From Colimorpha sp045639845 (GTDB taxonomy: Bacteria > Bacteroidota > Bacteroidia > Bacteroidales > P3), in assembly GCA_045639845.1 (NCBI GenBank), contig JAZUDW010000103.1, forward strand, positions 1 to 13,980: DNA of 13,980 nt, written 5' to 3'. Of the stretch, positions 1 through 7,039 are shown piece by piece. Under the pieces are notes generated by a model. The model made no database searches, was not told where the DNA came from, and saw nothing but the letters and a program-made list of their open reading frames with translations. The translations under genes were made by a program, and so were the position numbers. Within the stretch, counting starts at the first letter, position 1; every line of letters starts with the position of its first letter.

Positions 1-777
1 GTCGTTACCCTTGTTGCCGCGGGTATTATACTGCACATACATCTCTTTCCTAAGCTCACGCTGTTTGCAGTAGGTCATGAAGGGACCATAGCTGGGATAT
101 TGCAACGTAAACACCCACCCCTCCAGTCCACGCTCTTGAGCCTCTTCGCGGGCCGCCGACACTGCGGTATCGGGCATTCCCTCCAAACTTCGAGGATCCG
201 TAACATGAAGCATGTAGGCATTGGTGTCAGCCAACACATGCTGATTGAAAAGCCGCGTGAGACGCGACAGCTCTTCCGAAGCCTCGGAAAAAGCACGCTT
301 ATCGTCGTCGGACAACAGGGCACCATGCTTCACAAAACCACGGTAAGTGCGTTCGAGCAACATCGACTCCTCCTTGTTCAGGCCCAACGACGCACGGTTG
401 CCATACAGCCACTCCACACGGTCAAAGAGACGCTGGTTCATATAGAGTTCGTTGCCGAAACGAGTGAGGCGGGGCGAAAGATCCAGTACCACTTCCTGCA
501 ACGCATCGTCGGTAATGCACTCATCAATATTAAAGAGCAGCCCCGTAGCCTTGTCGAGCAGGGGCGAAATACCCTCTATGGCAACAATGGTATTTTCAAA
601 CGTTGGCTCGTCGGTCCTATTAGCCAACGCCTCCATGTTTTCACGAGCCTGCTGCATGCCCAGCTCCACAGCCGGAGCATAGTGGCAGGTCTGTATTTTC
701 GAGAAAGGAGGTGTTGCCCAGGGAGTGTCCCACGAAGCCACAATAGGGTTATCGCGAAAGTTGGTGCAGTCTATCAT
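1..777 (-). CDS. M3-family peptidyl-dipeptidase / oligopeptidase, N-terminal part (cut by window edge)
   Basis: The reverse strand is open from an ATG at 777-775 to the left edge, giving 259 residues. It begins MIDCTNFRDNPIVASWDTPW and then has PPFSKIQTCHYAPAVELGM, the usual opening of Dcp/oligopeptidase A zinc peptidases (MEROPS M3). Further matches are EPTFENTIVAIEG, LLERTYRGFVKHGA and, near the edge, RELRKEMYVQYNTRGNKG. Family members are about 680-710 residues, so roughly the last 60 percent, including the catalytic HExxH, lies outside and activity cannot be judged. No signal peptide is visible, which suggests a cytoplasmic or periplasm-independent enzyme that degrades small peptides. The start is chosen because homology begins at once and an A-rich stretch (AAAAAAAGAAC) precedes it. 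The gene is divergent from the 1056 lipoprotein, and its leader contains one copy of the dispersed repeat. Dcp and PrlC-type members cannot be separated from this part alone. Confidence 0.9.
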   Translation of the reverse strand, partial: MIDCTNFRDNPIVASWDTPWATPPFSKIQTCHYAPAVELGMQQARENMEALANRTDEPTFENTIVAIEGISPLLDKATGLLFNIDECITDDALQEVVLDLSPRLTRFGNELYMNQRLFDRVEWLYGNRASLGLNKEESMLLERTYRGFVKHGALLSDDDKRAFSEASEELSRLTRLFNQHVLADTNAYMLHVTDPRSLEGMPDTAVSAAREEAQERGLEGWVFTLQYPSYGPFMTYCKQRELRKEMYVQYNTRGNKGND

Positions 778-782
778 AATGT

Positions 783-945
783 TCTTTTTTTAGTGATCAG
801 TGAAGCCATCGCTGTTGAGTTGTTTATATGTTTATCTGTTAGTTCCATTTCGGTCGATGACCTTCGGTTGAACTGATTGTCGGACATCCTAAACTCAACA
901 ATAATCTTTCGACTCAACAAACAAATCATCAATTCAACAATCTTT
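783..945 (-). repeat. Dispersed intergenic repeat, copy A (upstream of the M3 peptidase)
   Basis: Read on the minus strand, the core 910 to 830 aligns without gaps to 7649-7729 at about 63 of 81 positions by hand. Shared words include GAAAGATTATTGTT, GACAATCAG, TCAACCGA, GACCGAA and TGGA. Looser similarity continues on both sides: TTTGTTGA upstream, and AACTC-ACAGC then ACTGATCAC downstream. The part from about 873 to 785 also matches 2020-2110. The copy ends a few bases before the peptidase start, so it probably forms part of that gene's promoter or leader. Its nature (regulatory element, small RNA or relic of a mobile repeat) is not known. Confidence 0.6.
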
Positions 946-972
946 TATACAGTAGCAATAAAAAAACGATAC

Positions 973-1012
973 TTGCGTTTTTATCTTGAAAAAATATAAC
1001 GCAAATAGCGTT
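973..1012. promoter_or_regulatory. Promoter region with overlapping inverted repeats, upstream of the 1056 lipoprotein
   Basis: TTGCGTT at 973-979 is the exact reverse complement of AACGCAA at 998-1004. AACGC at 998-1002 also pairs with GCGTT at 1008-1012, so three half-sites share one core. Between the first two lies TATCTTGA (982-989), close to the Bacteroidetes -7 box TAnnTTTG but missing one T; no good -33 box is seen. The arrangement looks like operator half-sites around a promoter, but no regulator is identified. Confidence 0.35.
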
Positions 1013-1055
1013 CGAATATTACAGGAATTAAAAAAAATAAAAAAACAAAAAAATC

Positions 1056-1934
1056 ATGAAAAAGCTAAGTATCATCCTCGGGCTCGCAGCACTGCCCTTT
1101 ATCTTCACCGCTTGCAACAATGTGAGCGAAGATGTTCTCATAGCACAGCAACGCGCCGATTCGTTGCAACAGATCATCGATGAGAAAGATGGTGAGATCG
1201 ACGCTCTCTTCGATGTCCTCAACCAGATCGAAGACAACCTCAGCCTCATCAATGATAAATATTCCAACGTACAGAAACTCAGCCGTGGTGGCATAGAGAA
1301 CAGTACCAACGTCAAAGGCGAGATCAACGATCAGATCAGTAACATCGAATCCATGCTGGCCGACAACAAAGCCAAGCTGGCCAACCTCTCGTCCAAACTC
1401 AAGACCGCTGGCAACGAGAGCGCACAGCTCCAAGAGTTTGTAACCAAACTTGAACAGCGCATCGAAGAACAGGAATCCCAACTCGCTGCCCTCCGCACCG
1501 AACTCGAAAACAGCAAGGTCATCATCAAAGGTCTCAACGAGAACATCTCGTCCCTCAATGCCTCCAACCGCGAGAAGGACGCCACCATCGCCCGTCAGAC
1601 TGCCGAAGCCAACAAAGCCTACTTCATCGTAGGTTCCTACAACGACCTCAAGAACGCCGGCGTAGTCAGCAAAACGGGTGGACTCCTCGGCATCGGCAAA
1701 AAACAGAGCACCACTGCTACCATGAATACCGACCACTTCACCATCATCGACCGTACCAAGGTCACCACCATCACCATCAACAAGAAAAAGCCACAAGTGA
1801 TCTCCAAACACCCCGCCGACTCTTTCGAACTGGTGAACGATGAGAACGATCCCTCGGTAACCGCATACCTCAAGATACTCAACCCTACCTCCTTCTGGAA
1901 ATACACCGACTATTTGGTGATCTCCACCAAATAA
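1056..1934 (+). CDS. Coiled-coil lipoprotein with C-terminal globular domain
   Basis: 292 residues. The N-terminus is a lipoprotein signal: MKKL, a hydrophobic stretch, then lipobox FTAC with the acylated Cys at residue 20. Residues of about 23-187 are a long coiled coil rich in Glu, Gln, Lys, Ser and Leu with heptad-like spacing. Residues of about 188-292 form a compact domain starting AYFIVGSYNDLKNAGVV, followed by a Gly-rich turn (GGLLGIGKK), HPADSFEL and YTDYLVIS at the end. The product is presumably anchored to the outer or inner membrane with a rod-like stalk. Similar Bacteroidales proteins, some of which I recall being named Cbp1-family collagen-binding adhesins, share this plan; that link is from memory and only suggestive. 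The start is preceded by an A-rich leader. It appears to be a single-gene unit, with its own promoter region and a strong terminator 25 bases after the stop. Confidence 0.85.
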   Translation: MKKLSIILGLAALPFIFTACNNVSEDVLIAQQRADSLQQIIDEKDGEIDALFDVLNQIEDNLSLINDKYSNVQKLSRGGIENSTNVKGEINDQISNIESMLADNKAKLANLSSKLKTAGNESAQLQEFVTKLEQRIEEQESQLAALRTELENSKVIIKGLNENISSLNASNREKDATIARQTAEANKAYFIVGSYNDLKNAGVVSKTGGLLGIGKKQSTTATMNTDHFTIIDRTKVTTITINKKKPQVISKHPADSFELVNDENDPSVTAYLKILNPTSFWKYTDYLVISTK

Positions 1935-1958
1935 CACACAACAATATCAAACAACAAC

Positions 1959-1997
1959 AAAGGTCTGCCCCTTTTATACGGCAGACCTTTTATTTTT
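1959..1997 (+). terminator. Rho-independent terminator of the 1056 lipoprotein gene
   Basis: A perfect 11-bp stem pairs AAAGGTCTGCC (1959-1969) with GGCAGACCTTT (1980-1990). The loop is 10 bases and the T-rich tail TTTTATTTTTG follows. It starts 25 bases after the stop codon. Confidence 0.9.
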
Positions 1998-2019
1998 GCC
2001 ACCCATCGCTCACAGATTC

Positions 2020-2120
2020 CCATAATTCAAATCAACCGTTATGCCAGCAACCTCAGTGGAGCTAGCAGTTCAACAAATAAACAACCAAACAGCGATAGCC
2101 TGATCACTGATCTCCAAAAT
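2020..2120 (+). repeat. Dispersed intergenic repeat, copy C (partial)
   Basis: This plus-strand stretch matches the right half of copy A. It has ATCAACCG (2031-2038), GTGGAGCTAGCAG (2056-2068), ATAAACAAC (2077-2085) and ACAGCGATAGCC (2089-2100), then TGATCACTGATC. Copy A has ATGGAACTAACAG, ATAAACAAC, ACAGCGATGGC and CTGATCAC in the same order. The left half (the GAAAGATTATTGTT block) is missing. A one-base length difference between the blocks argues against a conserved reading frame. Confidence 0.5.
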
Positions 2121-2383
2121 CAATAATAAAGACAAAAATTCAAAGTGTATAAATCCGTTTTTTTATGTAAATTTGCATTGTCAAGTAATCAGCAATGGCC
2201 ACACTGTCACCATACCATCTTTCAACATCGATTGGTTCTGCCTTCGTCATACCTTCGCCATGCCCTCGTCTCAAGGACGGACAAAGGCCGCCCACGATAG
2301 CGGCATAAATAGAAAGACTGACTATCAGCGATACTTCGGCACCACATACGCTGAACCTACGGGGCAACTTTCTTATTCTATTC

Positions 2384-2438
2384 AAAAAAAATTTGAGCAT
2401 CTTGCTCCCGAAATAAAATCACAAAGCCGCAAGATGCT
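2384..2438 (-). terminator. Orphan terminator-like hairpin on the minus strand
   Basis: AGCATCTTGC (2396-2405) and GCAAGATGCT (2429-2438) form a perfect 10-bp stem with a 23-base loop. Read on the minus strand the stem is followed by CAAA and then eight T residues (2384-2391), the form of a rho-independent terminator. No recognised minus-strand gene lies upstream of it; the only candidate is the possible decayed gene at 2623-3033. On the plus strand there is no matching T tract. The long loop lowers confidence. Confidence 0.4.
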
Positions 2439-2622
2439 TTGATCCGAATCAAACACATCACATACATTCAAAACCAGTAGCACAATGGGAGTATCATAGG
2501 TTCTACTTTAAGGTAAATGTGTATATGGACATGTGGGAGTTCCCAAGCACCCTCTAGAAGTTGTTTTTATTTGTTGAATTGAAAGCGCAATTTATTCAGA
2601 ACAACAGACTGATAACAAACAT

Positions 2623-3033
2623 CTAGAAAACATCTTGGCAACATTCAAACAAACGTGTTTTGTAGAGAACATGACCAAGGAACACATAGACACCCAGCAC
2701 CAGCAGAGTAATGAGGATTGCCGCCCGCTATATCCCCAATGTGGTGTCCCAATAGTGAAACGCTATGCAAAAATCGGCAACAACCAAGGCAAAGCCTTTT
2801 GATGCTGTAGCAAACACACAGAGATTGGATTAACAAGCAGTAGAAACATTGGAAATCGGAAAAAAGACACTAACGACATTAGCGACGATGGTGGCGTTAG
2901 TAACGTTACTGACGTCGGTATCGTTATTAACGAGGATAGCGTAAATAACGCCAATAACGAGATCGATAAAACTGACATACAAACCAAATAGTTTCTCTCC
3001 TACTGAAATATTCACAAAAAATTCACAGGTCAT
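2623..3033 (-). pseudogene. Possible decayed membrane-protein gene with two in-frame stops
   Basis: One minus-strand frame runs 137 codons from an ATG at 3033 to a TAG at 2625-2623, with only two internal stops: TAA at 2832-2830 and TAG at 2730-2728. The first segment (67 residues, MTCEFFVNISVGEKLFGLYV...) contains a hydrophobic stretch YVSFIDLVIGVIYAIL. The last contains a clear membrane-like helix, AAILITLLVLGVYVFLGHVL, followed by YKTR. The middle segment is also hydrophobic (KGFALVVADFCIAFHYW). Such order in one frame suggests an eroded small membrane protein. However, no family is recognised, the ATG directly follows a stop, and no promoter was found, so it may be chance. The orphan terminator lies further downstream on the same strand. 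Confidence 0.25.
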
Positions 3034-3185
3034 TTACAGTGATCCATGTTTACCGAAGGCATTTTATCCTTGCAAGGCTGCAATGTTTGATCACTCATAA
3101 CTATTGATCGATTTACCTATCACCTCAAAGAAACAAGTTTAGGGAAGAGCAAGAAAAACAAAACAATGGCATCCAAAATATTTTT

Positions 3186-3215
3186 TTTGCACACCGAAAA
3201 ATATTCCTATCTTTG
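3186..3215 (+). promoter_or_regulatory. Bacteroidetes-type promoter of the hydBAC operon
   Basis: TTTG at 3186-3189 (-33 box) and TATCTTTG at 3208-3215 (-7 box, exact TAnnTTTG) are separated by 18 bases, a normal spacing for the primary sigma factor of this phylum. The start of transcription would fall near 3222, giving a leader of about 78 bases before the hydB ATG. This is the best promoter match in the window. Confidence 0.75.
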
Positions 3216-3249
3216 CATTATGATTTGCATATTGGAAGAAGATGCAAAT
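3212..3249. promoter_or_regulatory. Repeated TTTGCAT sites, candidate operator or leader hairpin of hydBAC
   Basis: ATTTGCAT (3223-3230) and ATGCAAAT (3242-3249) are perfect inverted repeats with 11 bases between them. A third TTTGCAT (3212-3218) overlaps the -7 box. The sites cover the predicted start of transcription, where a repressor would block the promoter; as RNA they could also form a short leader hairpin. The binding protein is unknown. The sequence does not match the usual Rex (NADH sensor) operator. Confidence 0.45.
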
Positions 3250-3300
3250 ACATGCTTGACAATTAATTAATCATTAATAATAATACTAATAACGAAACAA

Positions 3301-5217
3301 ATGACAAAAGTTCAGTCTTTAGCCGAGTTGACTGCCGTTAAGGATAACGCATGCAAGTTGATGGCGGCTCGACTCAAAGGAGAACTCTCTCCCCTGGACG
3401 CTGCCCGTGTTCAAAAGTCGGAGGAAGCAGGTCATCGTATCAACATTCTCGTGTGCGGCGATACTGGTTGCGCCGCTTCCAAAGGCGTTGAGATCATCGA
3501 AGCACTCCGCAAAGTAGTGAAGAAGAATGGCCTTGAGGATAAGGTGGCAGTGATCCGCACTGGCTGCTTCGGCTTCTGTGCCAAAGGGCCCATCGTGAAG
3601 GTGATGCCTGACAACACTTTCTACACCGAGGTAGATCCTGCCGATGCTGAAGAAATCATCGCCTCGCACATTGAAAAGGGAGTCAAGGTGGAACGTCTGC
3701 TCTACACGGAGCAGGGTTCGGATGTTCATATCGAACACTCCGAGGATATTCCTTTCTACAAGAAACAGATGCGTATAGCTCTGCGCAACTGCGGTGTGAT
3801 AGACCCCGAAAACATCGAAGAATATATTGGATGCAATGGTTATCTTGCTTTGGCAAAATGTCTTACCGAATATTCTCAGCAGGATGTAATCGACATCGTT
3901 ACAGCTTCGGGTTTGAGTGGCCGCGGCGGTGCCGGATTCCCCACCGGCAAGAAATGGGCTTCGGCCTATCGTGCCAAAGGTGAGCAAAAATACATGGTTT
4001 GTAACGCCGACGAGGGCGACCCTGGTGCATTCATGGACCGTTCTATCTTGGAGGGCGACCCCCACTCTGTGCTTGAGGCTATGGCCATTGGCGGTTACGC
4101 TATTGGTGCCAACAAGGGGCTCATCTACATCCGTGCAGAGTACCCTCAGGCAATCCGTCGCCTACAGCTTGCAATCAGCCAGGCCAAGGAATACGGCCTT
4201 CTGGGCGACAACATCCTGGGCACTGGTTTCAACTTCGACATTGAACTGCGCTACGGCGCCGGTGCTTTCGTATGCGGTGAGGCTACAGCTCTGATCCACT
4301 CGATGGAGGGTATGCGTGGCGAGCCCACATTCAAACCGCCACGAACTAGCGAGAAGGGATACAACGGACTGCCTACCAACGTGAACAACGTGGAGACCTA
4401 CGCCAATGTGCCTATCATCATACTGAAAGGTGCTGAATGGTTCAGCAGCATCGGTACTGCCAACTCGAAAGGCACCAAGGTGTTTGCACTGGCCGGCCAG
4501 GTAAACAACGTGGGTCTGATCGAAGTGCCTATGGGTACTACCCTGCGCGAGATCATCTACGAGATCGGCGGCGGTATCAAAGACGGCAAGAAGTTCAAAG
4601 CTGTTCAAACCGGCGGACCCTCTGGCGGTTGCCTCACCGAGAAACAGCTTGACATTCCCATCGACTACAAATCGCTCACCGACGCTGGCTCTATGATGGG
4701 TTCGGGCGGTATGGTGATTATGGACGAATCGTCGTGTATGGTATCGATTGCCAAGTTCTATCTCGATTTCACCGTTCCCGAATCGTGCGGTAAGTGTACA
4801 CCCTGCCGTATCGGCAACAAGCGTCTGGCCGAACTGCTCGACAAGATCACCAAGGGCAAAGGTACCATGGAAGACTTAGAGCACCTGCGAAACCTCTCGC
4901 TCGTGATAAAAGACACTGCTCTCTGCGGTCTGGGTCAGTCGTCACCCAACCCCATCCTCTCTACCCTCGACAACTTCTGGGATGAGTATGTGGAGCACGT
5001 GAAAGACAAGAAGTGCCGTGCTGGCGTATGCAAAGACCTAGTGCGCTACGAAATCAACCCCTCTGTTTGTATCGGTTGTACGGCATGTGCTCGCAACTGC
5101 CCAGTTGAGGCTATCCACGGTGAGCGCAAATCGGCCCACACTATCGACCAAGAAACGTGTATCAAGTGTGGTACCTGTGTAACAAAATGTAAGTTTAACG
5201 CTATTAGAATTAATTAA
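3301..5217 (+). CDS. hydB: NAD(H)-dependent [FeFe] hydrogenase, flavin subunit HydB (NuoF-like)
   Basis: 638 residues, the usual length for HydB. It binds FMN and NAD(H) and passes electrons to the hydrogenase subunit; in bifurcating complexes it is also the site linked to ferredoxin. Domains in order: a thioredoxin-like [2Fe-2S] domain (about 45-130; ligands C52, C57, C89, C93), the NuoF core with the nucleotide-binding motif GRGGAGFPTGKKW (207-219) and GANKGLIYIRAEYP (269-282), the [4Fe-4S] site CGKCTPCRIG (C496, C499, C502, with C542), and a C-terminal 2x[4Fe-4S] ferredoxin domain (C590, C593, C596, C600; C620, C623, C626, C630). All ligands are present and there is no signal peptide, so the complex is cytoplasmic. 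It is first in an operon with hydA 12 bases downstream. Initiation lacks a Shine-Dalgarno sequence; the ATG follows an A-rich leader. Confidence 0.95.
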   Translation: MTKVQSLAELTAVKDNACKLMAARLKGELSPLDAARVQKSEEAGHRINILVCGDTGCAASKGVEIIEALRKVVKKNGLEDKVAVIRTGCFGFCAKGPIVKVMPDNTFYTEVDPADAEEIIASHIEKGVKVERLLYTEQGSDVHIEHSEDIPFYKKQMRIALRNCGVIDPENIEEYIGCNGYLALAKCLTEYSQQDVIDIVTASGLSGRGGAGFPTGKKWASAYRAKGEQKYMVCNADEGDPGAFMDRSILEGDPHSVLEAMAIGGYAIGANKGLIYIRAEYPQAIRRLQLAISQAKEYGLLGDNILGTGFNFDIELRYGAGAFVCGEATALIHSMEGMRGEPTFKPPRTSEKGYNGLPTNVNNVETYANVPIIILKGAEWFSSIGTANSKGTKVFALAGQVNNVGLIEVPMGTTLREIIYEIGGGIKDGKKFKAVQTGGPSGGCLTEKQLDIPIDYKSLTDAGSMMGSGGMVIMDESSCMVSIAKFYLDFTVPESCGKCTPCRIGNKRLAELLDKITKGKGTMEDLEHLRNLSLVIKDTALCGLGQSSPNPILSTLDNFWDEYVEHVKDKKCRAGVCKDLVRYEINPSVCIGCTACARNCPVEAIHGERKSAHTIDQETCIKCGTCVTKCKFNAIRIN

Positions 5218-5229
5218 GAAAGCAACGAT

Positions 5230-7002
5230 ATGGAAAATATGATAGCTCTTACTATCGACGACCATCACGTACAAGTACCTAAAGGCACCACTATCCTCAA
5301 GGCTGCCCGTAGCATTGGTATAGAAATTCCCACCCTCTGCCACTACGAGCTGAAGGGTCAAGGTATTGAGAACCGCCCAGGTTCGTGCCGTGTGTGCATG
5401 GTTGAAGTTGAAGGTAAATCCAATCTCTGTGCTGCTTGTGCCACCAATGTAAGCGAAGGCATGGTGGTTCGCACCAACACTCTCCGTGTGATCATGGCCC
5501 GTCGTACTGTGGTGGACCTCATGCTGTCTGACCACCCCGCCGACTGCCTCATCTGCCCTAAGAGCGGAAAGTGCGAGCTGCAGAAACTAGCCAACGACCT
5601 GGGTCTGCGCGAGATCACCTATTCCGGCGAACAATCGAACTATAGAAAAGATGTTTCACCCGCAATTATCCGCGATGTGAACAAATGTATCATGTGCCGT
5701 CGTTGCGAGACCGTATGCAACAAGTTGCAGACCGTAGGTGCGCTCTCGGCTGTGAATCGTGGTTTCGACGCCGTGGTGGCTACTGCTTTCGAGCAAAATC
5801 TGGCCGACAGCTCGTGCGTAATGTGCGGTCAGTGCGTACAGGCTTGCCCTGTAGGTGCGCTTAGCGAGGTTGACAACACCCGCCAGGTGATGAGTGCCAT
5901 TGCTAATCCGCGCAAGACTGTCATCGTTCAGACTGCGCCCGCAGTACGCGTGGCTCTAGGAGAAGAGTTTGGCATGGAACCCGGCTCGCGCGTAACCGGC
6001 AAGATGGTTACCGCTCTGCGCAAGCTCGGTTTCGACTATGTGTTCGACACCGATTTCGCGGCCGACCTCACCATCATGGAAGAGGGTACTGAGATGCTCG
6101 ACCGCATCAAGAGATTCAAAGCTGGAGACACCTCTGTTAAACTGCCTATCATGACCTCTTGCTGTCCTGGTTGGGTAAACTTCTTCGAGACCTATTATCC
6201 CGACATGCTCGACATTCCTTCGACTGCCAAGAGCCCCATGCAGATGTTTGGCGCTATCGCCAAGACATACTGGGCTGAAAAACTAGGCATCAAACGCGAA
6301 GATCTCGTAGTTGTTTCCATCATGCCTTGCGTGGCTAAGAAATTCGAATGCCAGCGCGATGAGTTCAAGGTAGATGGCAACCCCGATGTTGACTTCTCGC
6401 TCACCACTCGCGAGTTGGCTGACATGATCAAGCTACTCAACATCAACTTCTGCGACCTTACCGACACCGAATTCGACCGTCCTCTCGGTGAAAGTACTGG
6501 TGCCGCTGTTATCTTCGGTGCCACCGGTGGTGTGATCGAGGCCGCCACCCGTACGGCCTACGAAGTTTATACCAACAAGACGTTGGGCAAGGTGGATTTC
6601 ACCGAGCTCCGCGGTCTCGAAGGTGTGCGTGAGGCCACTGTTGACTTCGATGGTACCCCCATCCACATCGGTATAGCTCACGGTCTGGGCAATGCTCGCA
6701 AACTTCTCGATAAAGTACGCTCGGGCGAGGTACAATTCCACGCTATCGAGATCATGGCTTGTCCTGGTGGCTGTGTAGGCGGTGCCGGTCAGCCCTACCA
6801 TCACGGCGACTTCAGCAAGGTGGAAAAACGTATGGCAGCCCTCTACGAAGAGGACAAAAACATGCCTTTGCGCAAATCGCACGAGAACCCATACATACAG
6901 CAGCTCTGCAAAGAGTACTTGGGCGAACCTTGTGGCGAGAAGGCACATCACCTGCTCCATACCCACTATTTCGACAAGTCGGACAAGACTTATGGTCTTT
7001 AA
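5230..7002 (+). CDS. hydA: [FeFe] hydrogenase catalytic subunit HydA
   Basis: 590 residues, cytoplasmic. It interconverts protons plus electrons with H2 at the H-cluster. From the N-terminus: a [2Fe-2S] domain (C37, C53, C56, C70), a His-ligated [4Fe-4S] site (H102, C106, C109, C115), two [4Fe-4S] clusters (CIMCRRCETVC, 153-163; CVMCGQCVQAC, 196-206), then the H domain. All three signatures are intact: TSCCPGW (309-315, with C311 the expected proton-transfer Cys and C312 a ligand), MPCVAKKFE (365-373, C367), and MACPGGCVGGAGQP (509-522, ligands C511 and C515). The last motif has Ala where GGGQP is common. A C-terminal small-subunit-like tail (PYIQQLCKEYLGEPCGEKAHHLL) follows. Size and domains resemble the HndD-type subunit of trimeric or tetrameric NAD(P)-linked enzymes; the extra C-terminal [2Fe-2S] domain of Thermotoga HydA is absent. 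A second ATG (codon 4) is an alternative start. Activity needs HydEFG, not seen here. Confidence 0.96.
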   Translation: MENMIALTIDDHHVQVPKGTTILKAARSIGIEIPTLCHYELKGQGIENRPGSCRVCMVEVEGKSNLCAACATNVSEGMVVRTNTLRVIMARRTVVDLMLSDHPADCLICPKSGKCELQKLANDLGLREITYSGEQSNYRKDVSPAIIRDVNKCIMCRRCETVCNKLQTVGALSAVNRGFDAVVATAFEQNLADSSCVMCGQCVQACPVGALSEVDNTRQVMSAIANPRKTVIVQTAPAVRVALGEEFGMEPGSRVTGKMVTALRKLGFDYVFDTDFAADLTIMEEGTEMLDRIKRFKAGDTSVKLPIMTSCCPGWVNFFETYYPDMLDIPSTAKSPMQMFGAIAKTYWAEKLGIKREDLVVVSIMPCVAKKFECQRDEFKVDGNPDVDFSLTTRELADMIKLLNINFCDLTDTEFDRPLGESTGAAVIFGATGGVIEAATRTAYEVYTNKTLGKVDFTELRGLEGVREATVDFDGTPIHIGIAHGLGNARKLLDKVRSGEVQFHAIEIMACPGGCVGGAGQPYHHGDFSKVEKRMAALYEEDKNMPLRKSHENPYIQQLCKEYLGEPCGEKAHHLLHTHYFDKSDKTYGL

Positions 7003-7039
7003 TCCTCACACATCAACCCAATAAAAGAAGATCAACGTT

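Larger units (their letters stand above)
2000..3300. other. 1.3-kb region without a convincing gene
   Basis: No reading frame here has a family signature or a believable start with context. The overlapping frames at 2140-2400 (minus) and 2173-2442 (plus) are antisense to each other and resemble nothing I know. The region does hold several features listed separately: part of a dispersed repeat (2020-2120), a minus-strand terminator-like hairpin (2384-2438), a possible decayed minus-strand gene (2623-3033) with an RNY-periodic tract, and the hydrogenase promoter near 3186-3215. A weak further echo of the dispersed repeat (TTTATTTGTTGAATTGAAAG, about 2565-2585) is also visible. Hydrophobic codon runs on the minus strand suggest that coding DNA has eroded here, but this is inference. 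Confidence 0.6.

Noticed and set aside
100..876. Plus-strand open frame of 258 codons
   Set aside because: It is antisense to the M3 peptidase, whose minus-strand translation has clear family motifs; the plus frame has none.
1065..1937. Minus-strand open frame of 290 codons covering the whole lipoprotein gene
   Set aside because: The plus-strand frame has a lipobox, coiled coil and terminator. The antisense frame is a codon-usage shadow without known motifs.
2140..2442. Overlapping small frames on both strands (86 and 89 codons)
   Set aside because: They are antisense to each other, lack promoters and recognisable domains, and one begins inside a hairpin stem. I could not choose either as real.
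2461..2560. Possible tRNA or structured RNA (GGTTCTAC and GTTCCC-like words)
   Set aside because: No cloverleaf, no T-loop consensus and no matching acceptor stem could be found.
3255..3275. Possible Rex operator near TTGACAATTAATTAATCA in the hydB leader
   Set aside because: Only loosely similar to the Rex consensus, with two or more mismatches in one half, and it lies downstream of the start of transcription.
3319..4065. Minus-strand open frame of 248 codons within hydB
   Set aside because: It lies wholly antisense to a fully supported hydB and shows no protein features.
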